64,000 nucleotides of DNA from Ruminococcaceae bacterium AB4001 (GTDB lineage Bacteria > Bacillota > Clostridia > Saccharofermentanales > Saccharofermentanaceae): the NCBI GenBank assembly GCA_000621765.1, contig JHXJ01000002.1:124001-188000 (forward strand), given 5' to 3'. The first letter of the stretch is position 1. Every line of letters begins with the position of its first letter. Of the stretch, positions 43,004 through 52,542 are shown one piece after another. Both the position numbers and the translations under genes were made by a program. Under the pieces are notes generated by a model. The model did not search any database and was not told where the DNA came from. It was given only the letters and a program-made list of their open reading frames with translations.

Positions 43004-46000
43004 GCTTTTCAATGTAGACAAAGAAAAATACAGTGACTTAGCCGGATTATTCGTAACCAAGGTTGACATATACAAGGCCAGATCAGCGATCAATCTCATA
43101 ATCGACGGTGTCGATTCGCTGGTTGGAAAGAACAGCCTTGTCAGATTCGTCCAGGAACTTGAGCAGGATTTCGGTACAAAGGTAAACCTTACCTTCAAGG
43201 GAGTAGATTACGATAATCTCCCCGATGTATGCATTTCCGTAAATGATCTTGTCATGTACTATATCGCCCGTGACAATTCAGGCGGTATCGGCGACACGGC
43301 AGATTTTATCAATCTTCAGACAGATGTTGATTACGATCACGGAGCTATCCTTGCTTATATAACACATATCAATATCCCTTCCGGATTTGACCTGATGCTC
43401 AATGATAATGACAGGGAGCAGCTTGCCGGAGCGGTAAGGAATGCTTACCAGATCTGTCTGGGCAACGAGATCCCGGGAACGTTTGAGATTATGTCCATGG
43501 AGCCCGATTATGCCGGGATGGATATCTCACCAGAAGACATCGTAAGACGCGCGATCGATGAAGGAAGACTTGAGACATTCGACGAGTATGTTCAAGAGAA
43601 GAAATCATCCAAAAAGAAGAAGGCTGACAAAGAGACTGATTCAGGTGAAGAAGCCGGCAAGGATACATGGGAATTCAAGGCTAAGCAGCTTAGGAAAGAA
43701 GCGCGTCAGGAAGACAACAAGTCTTTCTATAACAGGAAAGAAAGCGCAGAGAACGAGCTTTACGGCCGTGTAAAGAAAGATGCCGTATTCATGAACATTT
43801 CCGATCTCACTATTGGAGATGTCGATGTCAATATCGCCGGAGAAATCTCTTTTACTGACGATTTCAAGCTCGCAAAGTCAGGAAAGACAGTAATCATCAA
43901 GTTCATATGCCTTGATGCAACTGACGGAATTTCCTGCGTAGCATTTCTTAAGCCGGAAGAGGCTGACCGTTTCCAGAAGGAGTTCGGTAAGGGCGGATTT
44001 ATAGGAATCCAGGGTAACTGCGAAAATGATTCGTTCAGCGGAGACAAGGGTTTCAAGGTATCCGGTTTCTTTAAGGCTGAGCGTCCTCCCAAGCGGAAGG
44101 ACAATGCGCCGCGCAAGAGAGTTGAGCTGCATGTCCATACCAAGATGAGCGAGAGTGATGCGACGACAGAACCTGCCGATCTTATCAAGCTTGCAGCATC
44201 CTGGGGTCATTCCGCATGTGCCGTTACAGATCACGGAGTCGTCCAGGCTTTCCCTCATGTTTTCGAACAGGCTAAGGAGATCAACAAGAAGCGCAAAGAT
44301 ACGGGTGAAGAACCGATCAAGTGCATCCTGGGATGCGAAGGATATCTTGTAGATGACGGTCCGACTGTTTTCTATAACCTTCCTTATGACGTTAAGAACG
44401 ATAAGATCAAGCCTTCAGATGCTGATGATGACGCATCGTTGAACTTCATCACCAAACCGAAGGCCGTCGGATCTTTTGTTTCCATTGTCATCAAGCGCAA
44501 CGGTGATGATGCTTTGCGTGATACATTTACATCCGTATGCGCATCGAAGTTCAGGCTTAAGGGATATAAGGCAGTCAGACCTGAAGAAGAGGGCGAATCA
44601 GATCAGGATGCAATGGAATTCGCATCACACGATATTGATAAGTCTCTTTGGAATCCAGATGAGATCCCGGAAGAACTTCGTGATGAAAACATTAATGTCA
44701 AGCCTTTGGAACCTCATGCTCCTTTAGGTGCTGCATGTAATGTGGATCTTGATATTAACGGTGAATATGCTGACGGCAGTGATGAAGTAATTCCTTCAGA
44801 ACTTGTCTTTGAGCATGTAGCAGATTTCCATGCTGAATTTGAAGACATTATCTATCCCGGCAAAGGTGAACCCTGTGATTCTTATTTTGCAATGGGCGAG
44901 CTGTTGGAATTCATCGGAGATTCTTACATCACTGGTCCTGACATTTTTACGACACTCGCATTCCTCCGCCGCGCCGGTTACGGAATAAATATTGAAGATC
45001 ACGTTTATTACAGACATAAGTTCCTTATGCCTGCTACTTCGGATGAAGATATTCTTGAGACATTCTATAAGGGTGAATTCAAGACTGTTGATGAGGCTTT
45101 GGGAAGCAAGGGCTCACAGTTTGTTTTCCAGGCAGACGGCAGCGATTTCGATGAGATGTTTACTTCATGCTATAAGTCAGCATCACTGCTCGTTTCATGC
45201 CTTAAGGATGCCGGTACTGTTGATGCTCTGGATATTAACTATAAAGTCGGACACTATACTCCCGCAAGAGTTAAGACAAATGATAAAGATTCATATAAGC
45301 AGTATATTATGCCGTTGTATCACATCATTTATCTTGTCCGTTCCAATATGGGCCTTTATAACCTTTACCATATCGTGTCTGAATCTCAGATTCATTACTA
45401 TTCGAGGAGACCCAGAACACCTAAGAGTCTGCTTAAGTATTTTAAGTCAGGCATTATTGTCGGCGGTGCCTGTGAGCAGGGTGAGATCTTCCGTTATGTA
45501 TATAACAATTACTGTGCGTTTAAGAAGGACAGACAGGCGACAAGAGCCTTCTTAAAAGATTCTGCAGAGTTCGCAAAGATATTAAGTCTTTACGATTATG
45601 TCGAAATCCAGCCTCTTTGCAACAATATGTTCTTAACAAGGATCGATCCTGAAAAATGCAAGCCTGGTACGTTCCCTCTGAATGAAGATGATGTCAGGAT
45701 TATCAACGAACTGCTCGTTGAGACGGCTGACGATCACGGTATGCCTGTTTGCGCTACGACCGACTCCCACTTCCTTAACAAGGAAGACGGACGTTACAGA
45801 AAGTACATGCTTATGAGCATGGGCTTTGACGATGCTGATATGCAGAGTGACCTGTATTTCAGAACAACTGACGAGATGCTCGAAGAGTTCAAGTATCTTG
45901 GCGAAGAGAAGGCGATGGAAGTTGTTGTTGATAACACCAACATGATCGCTGATATGATCGATTTCGGAATCAAGCCGTTCCCTGACGGATCTTATCCTCC

Positions 46001-47921
46001 GCAGATCGCAAGAGCTGCTGCAGACGTCAGAGATATTGCTTACACCAAGGCTAACCGTATGTACCGTCATAAGGGAGTTCTTAATCCGGTTGTTAAGGAG
46101 AGACTCGACAGAGAGCTTAAGTCCATCATCGGTAACGGTTATGCGATCATGTACTACATCGCATACAGACTCGTTAAGAAGTCCAACAACGATGGTTACG
46201 TAGTAGGTTCGAGAGGATCGGTTGGTTCTTCCTTTGCCGCTACAATGAGTGGCATCTCCGAAGTTAATCCGCTTCCTCCGCATTACAGATGCCCTAAGTG
46301 TAACTATGCAGAGTTTGATAACACCGGTGTATACGGTTCAGGTTACGATCTGCCTCCAAAGAATTGTCCGGAGTGCGGCGAAAAGCTCATTCCTGACGGT
46401 CAGGATATTCCTTTCGAGACGTTCCTCGGATTCCATGGTGACAAGCAGCCTGATATCGACCTTAACTTCTCCGGCGAATATCAGCCGAGAGCGCATGCTT
46501 ATGTAGGCGTATTGTTCGGAGGCACTCACACGTTCAAAGCAGGAACGATCGGTGCGTACCAGGATAAGAACGCTTATGGTGTATGCCGTAAGATCTGTGA
46601 GGAAAGAGGAGAATCCTTTACCCAGGCGCATCTTGCGTTCATGGCAAGGGATATCATCGGCGTTAAGCGTACGACTTCACAGCACCCGGGCGGAATCGTC
46701 GTAATCGCGAAGGAGATGGATATCTATGAATTCACTCCTATCCAGTTCCCGGCTAATAAGACTGACTGCGGAATAATCACGACGCACTTCGACTTCCGTG
46801 CAATGCACGATACGATCTTAAAGCTCGATATCCTGGGTCATGCCGATCCTACGGTTTTAAGAATGCTAAGTGATATTACCGGAGTAAACATTACGGATAT
46901 TCCGATCCCTGACGAGAAGGTTATGAGTCTTCTTGTAAGTACTGATGCTTTGGGATTCCCTATAGAAGCTACCGATGCAGGTTCGGCAACATTAGGCCTT
47001 TCGGAACTCGGTACCAACATGGCCCGTGGCATGATCAAGGAAACAAAGCCGACCAGATTCTACGATCTCGTCCAGCTCATGGGACTTTCACACGGTACGG
47101 ACGTATGGACCGGAAATGCCCAGGAGCTCATCAGGAGCGGAACATGCGACCTTAATTCCGTTATCGGATGCCGTGACTCCATCATGACAAGCCTTATCTA
47201 TTGGGGACTTCCGAATAAAGACGCCTTCGACATCATGGAAGGTGTACGTAAGGGTAAAGTCGCTGCAGGCAAAGTTGCTAAATGGCCTGAATATGTAGAG
47301 GAGATGAAGAACTGCGGCGTGCCGCAGTGGTACATCGAGTCATGCCAGAAGATCAAGTACATGTTCCCGAAGGCGCATGCTGCAGCATATTCCATTTCAA
47401 CTCTTCGTGTTGCCTGGTTTAAGGTTTACTATCCTGAAGAGTACTATTGCTCATTCTTTACCCATAGAGGCGAAGGTCTGTTTAACGCAGAGGATATGTG
47501 CAACGGTCCTGAGAGGGTAAAGAAGAGAAGAATAGAACTTGCTGACGAGATGCATGCCAAGGGCGATCCGAATACCAAGCTCAAGTACTATTTCTATGAG
47601 CTTGTTGAGGAGATGTACGCAAGAGGCATTAGATTTGCTCCCATTACGCTTAATGATTCCCTCGGAACCAAGTTCTCTAAAGCAGGCGACAAGCTTATAA
47701 GACCTCCGTTCTCAGCGATCGCCGGAGTCTCTCCTTCGAACGGTGAGGCTATCGAGAAAGCCAGGGCTCAGGGTGAATTCAAGAACCGTGATGATTTCAT
47801 GAAGCGCACGGGCGTTGGCCAGTCTGTAACCCAGACGCTTCTTGATTACGGCGGCATCCTTGATGATCTGCCTGAAAGTGCCCAGATCGATCTTTTCGGT
47901 CTTCTTGATGGTGGTATCTGA
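42975..47921 (+). CDS. polC: DNA polymerase III PolC-type, with a degenerate exonuclease domain
   Basis: Replicative polymerase of Firmicutes. 1648 residues versus about 1440 usually. TTG 42975 is the only reasonable start (no other candidate for about 85 codons). Order: N-terminal domain; OB fold about 265-365; PHP with LHVHTKMSESDA (H386, H388); exonuclease region about 490-750; then polymerase with GSRGSVGSSFAAT, a zinc-binding CPKC...CPEC pair, and catalytic PDIDLNFSGEY (D1160). The exonuclease region aligns with PolC around FVSIVIKRNG (expected FDxETTG), but the catalytic Asp and Glu are V505 and K507; the second and third motifs also lack their acidic or histidine residues (T653-T660; D726, S731). 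The polymerase looks intact; proofreading by this protein looks lost. Confidence 0.92.
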   Translation: MEKKSVALLELFNVDKEKYSDLAGLFVTKVDIYKARSAINLIIDGVDSLVGKNSLVRFVQELEQDFGTKVNLTFKGVDYDNLPDVCISVNDLVMYYIARDNSGGIGDTADFINLQTDVDYDHGAILAYITHINIPSGFDLMLNDNDREQLAGAVRNAYQICLGNEIPGTFEIMSMEPDYAGMDISPEDIVRRAIDEGRLETFDEYVQEKKSSKKKKADKETDSGEEAGKDTWEFKAKQLRKEARQEDNKSFYNRKESAENELYGRVKKDAVFMNISDLTIGDVDVNIAGEISFTDDFKLAKSGKTVIIKFICLDATDGISCVAFLKPEEADRFQKEFGKGGFIGIQGNCENDSFSGDKGFKVSGFFKAERPPKRKDNAPRKRVELHVHTKMSESDATTEPADLIKLAASWGHSACAVTDHGVVQAFPHVFEQAKEINKKRKDTGEEPIKCILGCEGYLVDDGPTVFYNLPYDVKNDKIKPSDADDDASLNFITKPKAVGSFVSIVIKRNGDDALRDTFTSVCASKFRLKGYKAVRPEEEGESDQDAMEFASHDIDKSLWNPDEIPEELRDENINVKPLEPHAPLGAACNVDLDINGEYADGSDEVIPSELVFEHVADFHAEFEDIIYPGKGEPCDSYFAMGELLEFIGDSYITGPDIFTTLAFLRRAGYGINIEDHVYYRHKFLMPATSDEDILETFYKGEFKTVDEALGSKGSQFVFQADGSDFDEMFTSCYKSASLLVSCLKDAGTVDALDINYKVGHYTPARVKTNDKDSYKQYIMPLYHIIYLVRSNMGLYNLYHIVSESQIHYYSRRPRTPKSLLKYFKSGIIVGGACEQGEIFRYVYNNYCAFKKDRQATRAFLKDSAEFAKILSLYDYVEIQPLCNNMFLTRIDPEKCKPGTFPLNEDDVRIINELLVETADDHGMPVCATTDSHFLNKEDGRYRKYMLMSMGFDDADMQSDLYFRTTDEMLEEFKYLGEEKAMEVVVDNTNMIADMIDFGIKPFPDGSYPPQIARAAADVRDIAYTKANRMYRHKGVLNPVVKERLDRELKSIIGNGYAIMYYIAYRLVKKSNNDGYVVGSRGSVGSSFAATMSGISEVNPLPPHYRCPKCNYAEFDNTGVYGSGYDLPPKNCPECGEKLIPDGQDIPFETFLGFHGDKQPDIDLNFSGEYQPRAHAYVGVLFGGTHTFKAGTIGAYQDKNAYGVCRKICEERGESFTQAHLAFMARDIIGVKRTTSQHPGGIVVIAKEMDIYEFTPIQFPANKTDCGIITTHFDFRAMHDTILKLDILGHADPTVLRMLSDITGVNITDIPIPDEKVMSLLVSTDALGFPIEATDAGSATLGLSELGTNMARGMIKETKPTRFYDLVQLMGLSHGTDVWTGNAQELIRSGTCDLNSVIGCRDSIMTSLIYWGLPNKDAFDIMEGVRKGKVAAGKVAKWPEYVEEMKNCGVPQWYIESCQKIKYMFPKAHAAAYSISTLRVAWFKVYYPEEYYCSFFTHRGEGLFNAEDMCNGPERVKKRRIELADEMHAKGDPNTKLKYYFYELVEEMYARGIRFAPITLNDSLGTKFSKAGDKLIRPPFSAIAGVSPSNGEAIEKARAQGEFKNRDDFMKRTGVGQSVTQTLLDYGGILDDLPESAQIDLFGLLDGGI

Positions 47922-47924
47922 CAG

Positions 47925-50189
47925 ATGTTTTGCGGAGTCATACTGAGAGGTGCCGTAAGACAGACTGACAGGGTCTTTACTTACCACATACCGGATGAGA
48001 TCGCATCTTCGGTCGTCCCGGGATCTCTCGTTTCGGTGCCTTTCGGTAAGGGCGATACAAAGAAGGCCGCAGTCGTAATCGAACTCAAGGATCAGTTTGA
48101 AGGTGATACAGGAAAGATCAAGGACATCAGTAATCTGATGTCCGATCTTCCCGTTCTTAATTGTGACCAGCTCTCGCTTATAGATGCGATCAGCAGCAGA
48201 TTTAACTGTACCAGGGGTGAAGTGATCGAACTCATGGTCCCGTCGTGTGTGCTCAATCACAAGGATCCTATTGAAGTCTTTGTAGAACTTGTATCCGAAG
48301 AGACTGCAAATGATGTGCTGAACAGCGAGACTTTAAGGTCTGCTGCGCACATAAACATACTTGAATATCTACTTGAGCGCGGGAAGTGCACAAGAAAGGA
48401 GATCATGACTTCGTTATCATGTTCTTCCGCTCAGATAAAGGCACTTGAAGATAAAGGTCTTGTAAGGCTTTTGAAGGAGACTGCTTCTGAGGATGCTTCA
48501 AGGATCTTAAACGTCGAAGACGCACCTTCCGGCAAGTTTACAGAAGAATACGATCTTTCTGATGAACAGAGCGAAGCAATAGAGGCTGTAAGTAAAGCTA
48601 TTGACTCTAAAAAGGCTGAGACATTCCTTCTTTTCGGTATCACCGGAAGCGGTAAGACGGAAGTTTATCTCAATTGCGCGAAAAAGGTCATCGCGGACGG
48701 CGGGAGTGTCATATATCTCGTTCCCGAGATCTCGCTTACTCCGCAGACGATCAACTGGATAAAGGGAAGGCTCGGAGACAGTGTCGCCGTGCTTCACAGC
48801 AGGCTTACCGATAAGCAGCGCTATGAGCAGTGGAACAACATCAGGACCGGAAAGGCTAAAGTAATAGTCGGTCCTAGGAGCGGTGTTTTCGCTCCGGCAG
48901 TCGATCTCAGGCTTATCATTTTGGATGAGGAGCATGACAGTTCCTATAAGTCCGAATCACATCCGAGATATTCGGCTAAAGATATCGCAAGGATGAGAGC
49001 CAAAGTCACAGGCTGCAGTGTCGTCTTAGGTTCTGCAACGCCTTCAGTCGAGAGTTTCTATGCTGCACAGTCCGGTGCATTCAAACTGCTTGAATTGAAG
49101 AGCAGGGCAAGACAGGAGGCCGTGCTTCCTGAGATTATCCCTGTGGACATGAAGGAGCAGATAAAGCTCGGCAGCGGAGATATGCTGTCCATGCCTTTAA
49201 GACAGGCCATGTCCGTTGCATTCTCGGAGAAAAAGCAGGTAATACTGCTTCTGAACAGAAGAGGCTTTTCGAGGACAATGATATGCGAGTCATGCGGAGA
49301 ACCTGTTATCTGCAAGAACTGCTCCGTCGCCATGACGCTTCACAACAACAGAAGAAACGGCACTCAAAGCCTTGTCTGTCACTACTGCGGATATACGATC
49401 CCGTCCTATGAAGCGAAGTGTTCATACTGCGAGAGCAACAAGTTCACCAAAGCCGGGTTCGGCACACAGCAGCTCGAAGAGTTCCTTCACCAGCTGTTCC
49501 CACATGAGAAAGTTTTGAGGATGGACCAGGATTCCACCATGACTCCGGGCGCGCACAAAGATATTATCGAGAAGTTCGCGAATAAGGAAGCTTCAATCCT
49601 GATAGGAACTCAGATGATCGCCAAGGGTTTGGATTTCCCCGACTGTACGGTCGTCGGCGTTCTTGGCGCAGATCTTATGCTCGCTTCATCTTCGTTTAAA
49701 GCTTCCGAGAGGGCTTTCCAGCTCATTACCCAGGCTGCGGGAAGAGCCGGAAGGGGAGATCATCCGGGCAAAGTGTTTATCCAGAGTTTCAGACCGGACC
49801 AGCCGCTGTTCAACTATGCATGTTCACAGGACTACAGGGCTTTCTACGGTCAGGAGATAGATTACAGGAAGAAGTTAAGACTTCCGCCGTTTAAGGCTAT
49901 TGGCGAGATAGTTCTCTCACTTGATGACGAGGAGAAGCTTGTCCAGAGAGCCAACGTCGTTGCGAAGTATCTTAATGACTTCCTCGCTTTTCAGGACAAA
50001 AAGTATCAGTTTGAAGTTTTCGGACCGATCCCCTGCGTCATTTATGAGCTGAGGGGCCGCTACAGGATGTCGTTCATAATCAAGTCGGTCAATAAATCAG
50101 CCATTAACAGCGTATTCAAAAGACTCATTGAGGACTTCGACCATACGCTCTATCCGATGTCGTTCGATAACGATCCCCAGGACGGCTGA
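47925..50189 (+). CDS. priA: Primosomal protein N' (PriA helicase)
   Basis: Restarts stalled replication forks by loading the replicative helicase. 754 residues. Walker A GITGSGKT at 238-245, DEEH box (ILDEEHDSSYKSE), the zinc-binding cysteine pairs (CESCGEPVICKNC, CHYCG, CSYCE) and the helicase C-terminal TQMIAKGLDFPD and ITQAAGRAGRG. Starts three bases after polC, so replication restart and elongation genes share an operon here; priA more often sits beside coaBC/def. Confidence 0.96.
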   Translation: MFCGVILRGAVRQTDRVFTYHIPDEIASSVVPGSLVSVPFGKGDTKKAAVVIELKDQFEGDTGKIKDISNLMSDLPVLNCDQLSLIDAISSRFNCTRGEVIELMVPSCVLNHKDPIEVFVELVSEETANDVLNSETLRSAAHINILEYLLERGKCTRKEIMTSLSCSSAQIKALEDKGLVRLLKETASEDASRILNVEDAPSGKFTEEYDLSDEQSEAIEAVSKAIDSKKAETFLLFGITGSGKTEVYLNCAKKVIADGGSVIYLVPEISLTPQTINWIKGRLGDSVAVLHSRLTDKQRYEQWNNIRTGKAKVIVGPRSGVFAPAVDLRLIILDEEHDSSYKSESHPRYSAKDIARMRAKVTGCSVVLGSATPSVESFYAAQSGAFKLLELKSRARQEAVLPEIIPVDMKEQIKLGSGDMLSMPLRQAMSVAFSEKKQVILLLNRRGFSRTMICESCGEPVICKNCSVAMTLHNNRRNGTQSLVCHYCGYTIPSYEAKCSYCESNKFTKAGFGTQQLEEFLHQLFPHEKVLRMDQDSTMTPGAHKDIIEKFANKEASILIGTQMIAKGLDFPDCTVVGVLGADLMLASSSFKASERAFQLITQAAGRAGRGDHPGKVFIQSFRPDQPLFNYACSQDYRAFYGQEIDYRKKLRLPPFKAIGEIVLSLDDEEKLVQRANVVAKYLNDFLAFQDKKYQFEVFGPIPCVIYELRGRYRMSFIIKSVNKSAINSVFKRLIEDFDHTLYPMSFDNDPQDG

Positions 50190-50242
50190 TTTGCCTGAAA
50201 TGTGCGCTGTGGAAGCACAATTGTACACCCCAGAAGTATAAA

Positions 50243-50272
50243 TTGACTATTAATATAAAGTGATGATAAAAT
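50243..50272 (+). promoter_or_regulatory. Predicted promoter for dapA
   Basis: -35 TTGACT (50243-50248), 18-base spacer, -10 TAAAAT (50267-50272) preceded by TGA (extended -10). A start near 50279 gives a leader of about 60 bases; AATAGGT...ACCTGTTATT within it can pair weakly. Too short for a lysine riboswitch. Confidence 0.55.
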
Positions 50273-50340
50273 CCATAAGTCATAATAGGTTTTAATGTTA
50301 TTACCTGTTATTTTCATTCTTTCAGATGGAGGCATTTAAT

Positions 50341-51249
50341 ATGTCCAAGCCAGTATTTGTAGGTGCCGGTGTTGCTATCGTTACTCCGTTCTTTGAGGAC
50401 GGCGGAATCAATTTTGATGAGCTCAAGCGCCTCATTGAATTCCAGATAGAGCAGGGTATCGATTCTATCATCATCTGCGGTTCGACAGGTGAAGCTGCGA
50501 CCATGACCGAAGAAGAGCATATCGACGCTATCAAGTTCGCAGTCGATACAGTCGCAGGAAGAGTTCCGGTCATTGCAGGAACAGGTTCCAATGACACCGC
50601 TTTCGGTGTTTCCCTTACTAAGAAAGCTTACGAGCTTGGCGCTGATGCAGCTTTGCTCGTTACACCTTATTACAACAAGTGCACACAGGAAGGTCTTTTC
50701 CGTCATTACGCTAAGATCGCTGAGGCAGTTCCCGAATTGCCCATCATCCTTTACAACGTTCCTTCAAGAACCAACGTCAATATCGGTCCCGAGCTTCTTA
50801 AGAGGCTTTCCGTATATGAGAACATCGTTGGCGTAAAGGAGTGCAACTTCGGACAGGTTCCTGAGATCTACAGCCTCTGCGGCGACAGATTCGTTCTCTA
50901 TTCCGGTGAGGACGGACTTGCAGTTCCGATGCTTTCATTGGGCGCTAAGGGTGTCATCTCAGTTGTTGCTAACATCCAGCCCCGTGAGATGTCCAAGATG
51001 ATCCACGATTATATTGACGGTAATATCGAAGAAGCCAGAAAAGCGCAGATCGACTTCATACCTCTCGTTAAGGCTCTTTTCTGTGAAGTCAACCCGATCC
51101 CTGTCAAGGAAGCAATGAACATCCTCGGATGGAATGCAGGTAACTGCAGACTTCCTCTTTGCGAGATGAGCAAGGCTAATCACGACAAGATGGTCGAAGT
51201 TCTCGCAGGTTACGATACTTCTGCTATGGCAGCTTTTCTTGCTAAGTAA
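50341..51249 (+). CDS. dapA: 4-hydroxy-tetrahydrodipicolinate synthase
   Basis: Condenses pyruvate and aspartate semialdehyde; first committed step to lysine and meso-diaminopimelate. 302 residues from ATG 50341; the ATG at 50326 is rejected because the GGAGG that serves 50341 starts two bases after it. Signatures IIICGSTGEAATMTEEEH and the Schiff-base Lys166 in VGVKECNFG. Also seen is LYNVPSRTN with the catalytic Tyr. dapB follows after 19 bases. Confidence 0.96.
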   Translation: MSKPVFVGAGVAIVTPFFEDGGINFDELKRLIEFQIEQGIDSIIICGSTGEAATMTEEEHIDAIKFAVDTVAGRVPVIAGTGSNDTAFGVSLTKKAYELGADAALLVTPYYNKCTQEGLFRHYAKIAEAVPELPIILYNVPSRTNVNIGPELLKRLSVYENIVGVKECNFGQVPEIYSLCGDRFVLYSGEDGLAVPMLSLGAKGVISVVANIQPREMSKMIHDYIDGNIEEARKAQIDFIPLVKALFCEVNPIPVKEAMNILGWNAGNCRLPLCEMSKANHDKMVEVLAGYDTSAMAAFLAK

Positions 51250-51268
51250 TTAGGGAACAGGAGATAAA

Positions 51269-52036
51269 ATGGTAAAGATATTTCTTAACGGTTGTTGCGG
51301 AAGAATGGGCAAGGCTATTGCCGCATTATGCGAAAACAACCCTGATTACAAGATAGTTGCCGGCGGCGACATTATCGAGAATTCAAATTATGATTTCCCG
51401 GTATATACGAGTGTCAATGAGTGCACCGAAGATTTCGATGTCATCATTGATTTCTCCAATGCCAAGGCAGTTCCTACGATCCTTGAGTTCGCTTTAAGCC
51501 GTAAGAAGCCTTTTATCTGCTGCACTACGGCTCTTTCCGACGAGACTGTTGCAAGCATCCTTGAAGCATCTGAGAAGATTGCGGTTTTCAAGTCTGCAAA
51601 CATGAGCCTCGGAATCAACCTCATGGTCGAACTCTGCAAAAAGGCTACCAAGATCCTTTATCCAGAATTCGATATTGAGATAGTTGAAGCTCACCACAAC
51701 AGAAAGCTCGACGCTCCTTCCGGAACGGCTATGATGATCGCTTCGGCAATCGATCAGGAGATCCCTGATACTGTTGAGTATGTTTACGACAGACACAGTG
51801 TCAACAAGGCAAGATCAAAGAACGAGATCGGCATCTCTTCCATCAGAGGCGGAAACATTGTCGGTGAGCATAGTGCTATGTTCATCAGTGATGAAGAGAT
51901 CGTAACCATCAGCCACAGTGCCCAGACCAGGGACGTATTTGCCAAGGGCGCTCTTACGGCTGCTAAATTCATGGCAGGTAAAGAGTCAGGCTACTATACG
52001 ATGTCTGACGTTATCGCCCAGTATGTTGAAGAATAA
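51269..52036 (+). CDS. dapB: 4-hydroxy-tetrahydrodipicolinate reductase
   Basis: Next step of diaminopimelate/lysine synthesis, NAD(P)H-dependent. 255 residues. The Rossmann start LNGCCGRMGKAIAALCE, catalytic EAHHNRKLDAPSGTA, and C-terminal GEHSAMF/ SHSAQTRDVFAKGAL are diagnostic. Operon with dapA; supplies the peptidoglycan cross-linking residue. Confidence 0.96.
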   Translation: MVKIFLNGCCGRMGKAIAALCENNPDYKIVAGGDIIENSNYDFPVYTSVNECTEDFDVIIDFSNAKAVPTILEFALSRKKPFICCTTALSDETVASILEASEKIAVFKSANMSLGINLMVELCKKATKILYPEFDIEIVEAHHNRKLDAPSGTAMMIASAIDQEIPDTVEYVYDRHSVNKARSKNEIGISSIRGGNIVGEHSAMFISDEEIVTISHSAQTRDVFAKGALTAAKFMAGKESGYYTMSDVIAQYVEE

Positions 52037-52056
52037 ATTTTTGGAGGATAAATTTA

Positions 52057-52473
52057 ATGTTTATTTTTGATGAAACAGGTACTGATCTGCTTGGAGGCGC
52101 ACCGGGTGAGATGATGGGATCTCTTGCATCCCTTGTTTTACTCGTAGTAATGTTCGTTGTTTTCTACTTCGTCCTTATCAGACCTCAGCGTAAGAAGGAT
52201 AAGGAACTTAAAGAGCAGATGAGCACACTCGCTGTCGGCGATAAGGTAGTTACCATCGGCGGACTTGTCGGATTCGTTGCAAACATCAAGGGTGATGAGG
52301 TTACTATCTCAACTTCCGCTGCAAACACTCTCGTTACATTCTCAAAGAGTGCTATCCAGACGATCATCAAGCGTGACCAGCTCAATCCCGACGGATCTAT
52401 TAAGAAGACAGAAGCTCCTGCAAAGTCAGGCCTTTTCGGTTCTAAGAAAGAGAAGAAGGATAAGGAAGACTGA
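52057..52473 (+). CDS. yajC: Preprotein translocase subunit YajC
   Basis: Small single-pass membrane protein associated with SecDF. 138 residues; membrane helix about residues 25-45 (LVLLVVMFVVFYFVLIRPQR), then the cytosolic part with VTIGGLVGFVANI. RBS TTGGAGG at 52040-52046. No secD or secF is adjacent in the window; the gene is followed by a terminator. Confidence 0.93.
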   Translation: MFIFDETGTDLLGGAPGEMMGSLASLVLLVVMFVVFYFVLIRPQRKKDKELKEQMSTLAVGDKVVTIGGLVGFVANIKGDEVTISTSAANTLVTFSKSAIQTIIKRDQLNPDGSIKKTEAPAKSGLFGSKKEKKDKED

Positions 52474-52497
52474 TTACTATAGTTTTGGCTTTTCAAC

Positions 52498-52524
52498 AGG
52501 GCCCGGATTACAGCCGGGCCTTTT
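52498..52524 (+). terminator. Intrinsic terminator after yajC
   Basis: Perfect stem GGCCCGG / CCGGGCC, loop ATTACAG, then TTTT. Lies 19 bases before the dnaG start; some read-through is needed if dnaG lacks its own promoter. Confidence 0.85.
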
Positions 52525-52542
52525 AATTAATCAGAGGCAGAT

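Noticed and set aside
44745-44753. D591-L-D593 as an intact exonuclease motif one
   Set aside because: Weaker match than FVSIVIKRNG, and it does not restore motifs two and three; kept only as an alternative in the PolC finding.
50273-50340. Possible lysine riboswitch before dapA
   Set aside because: Leader is about 60 bases, far too short for the class, and no core motif is seen.
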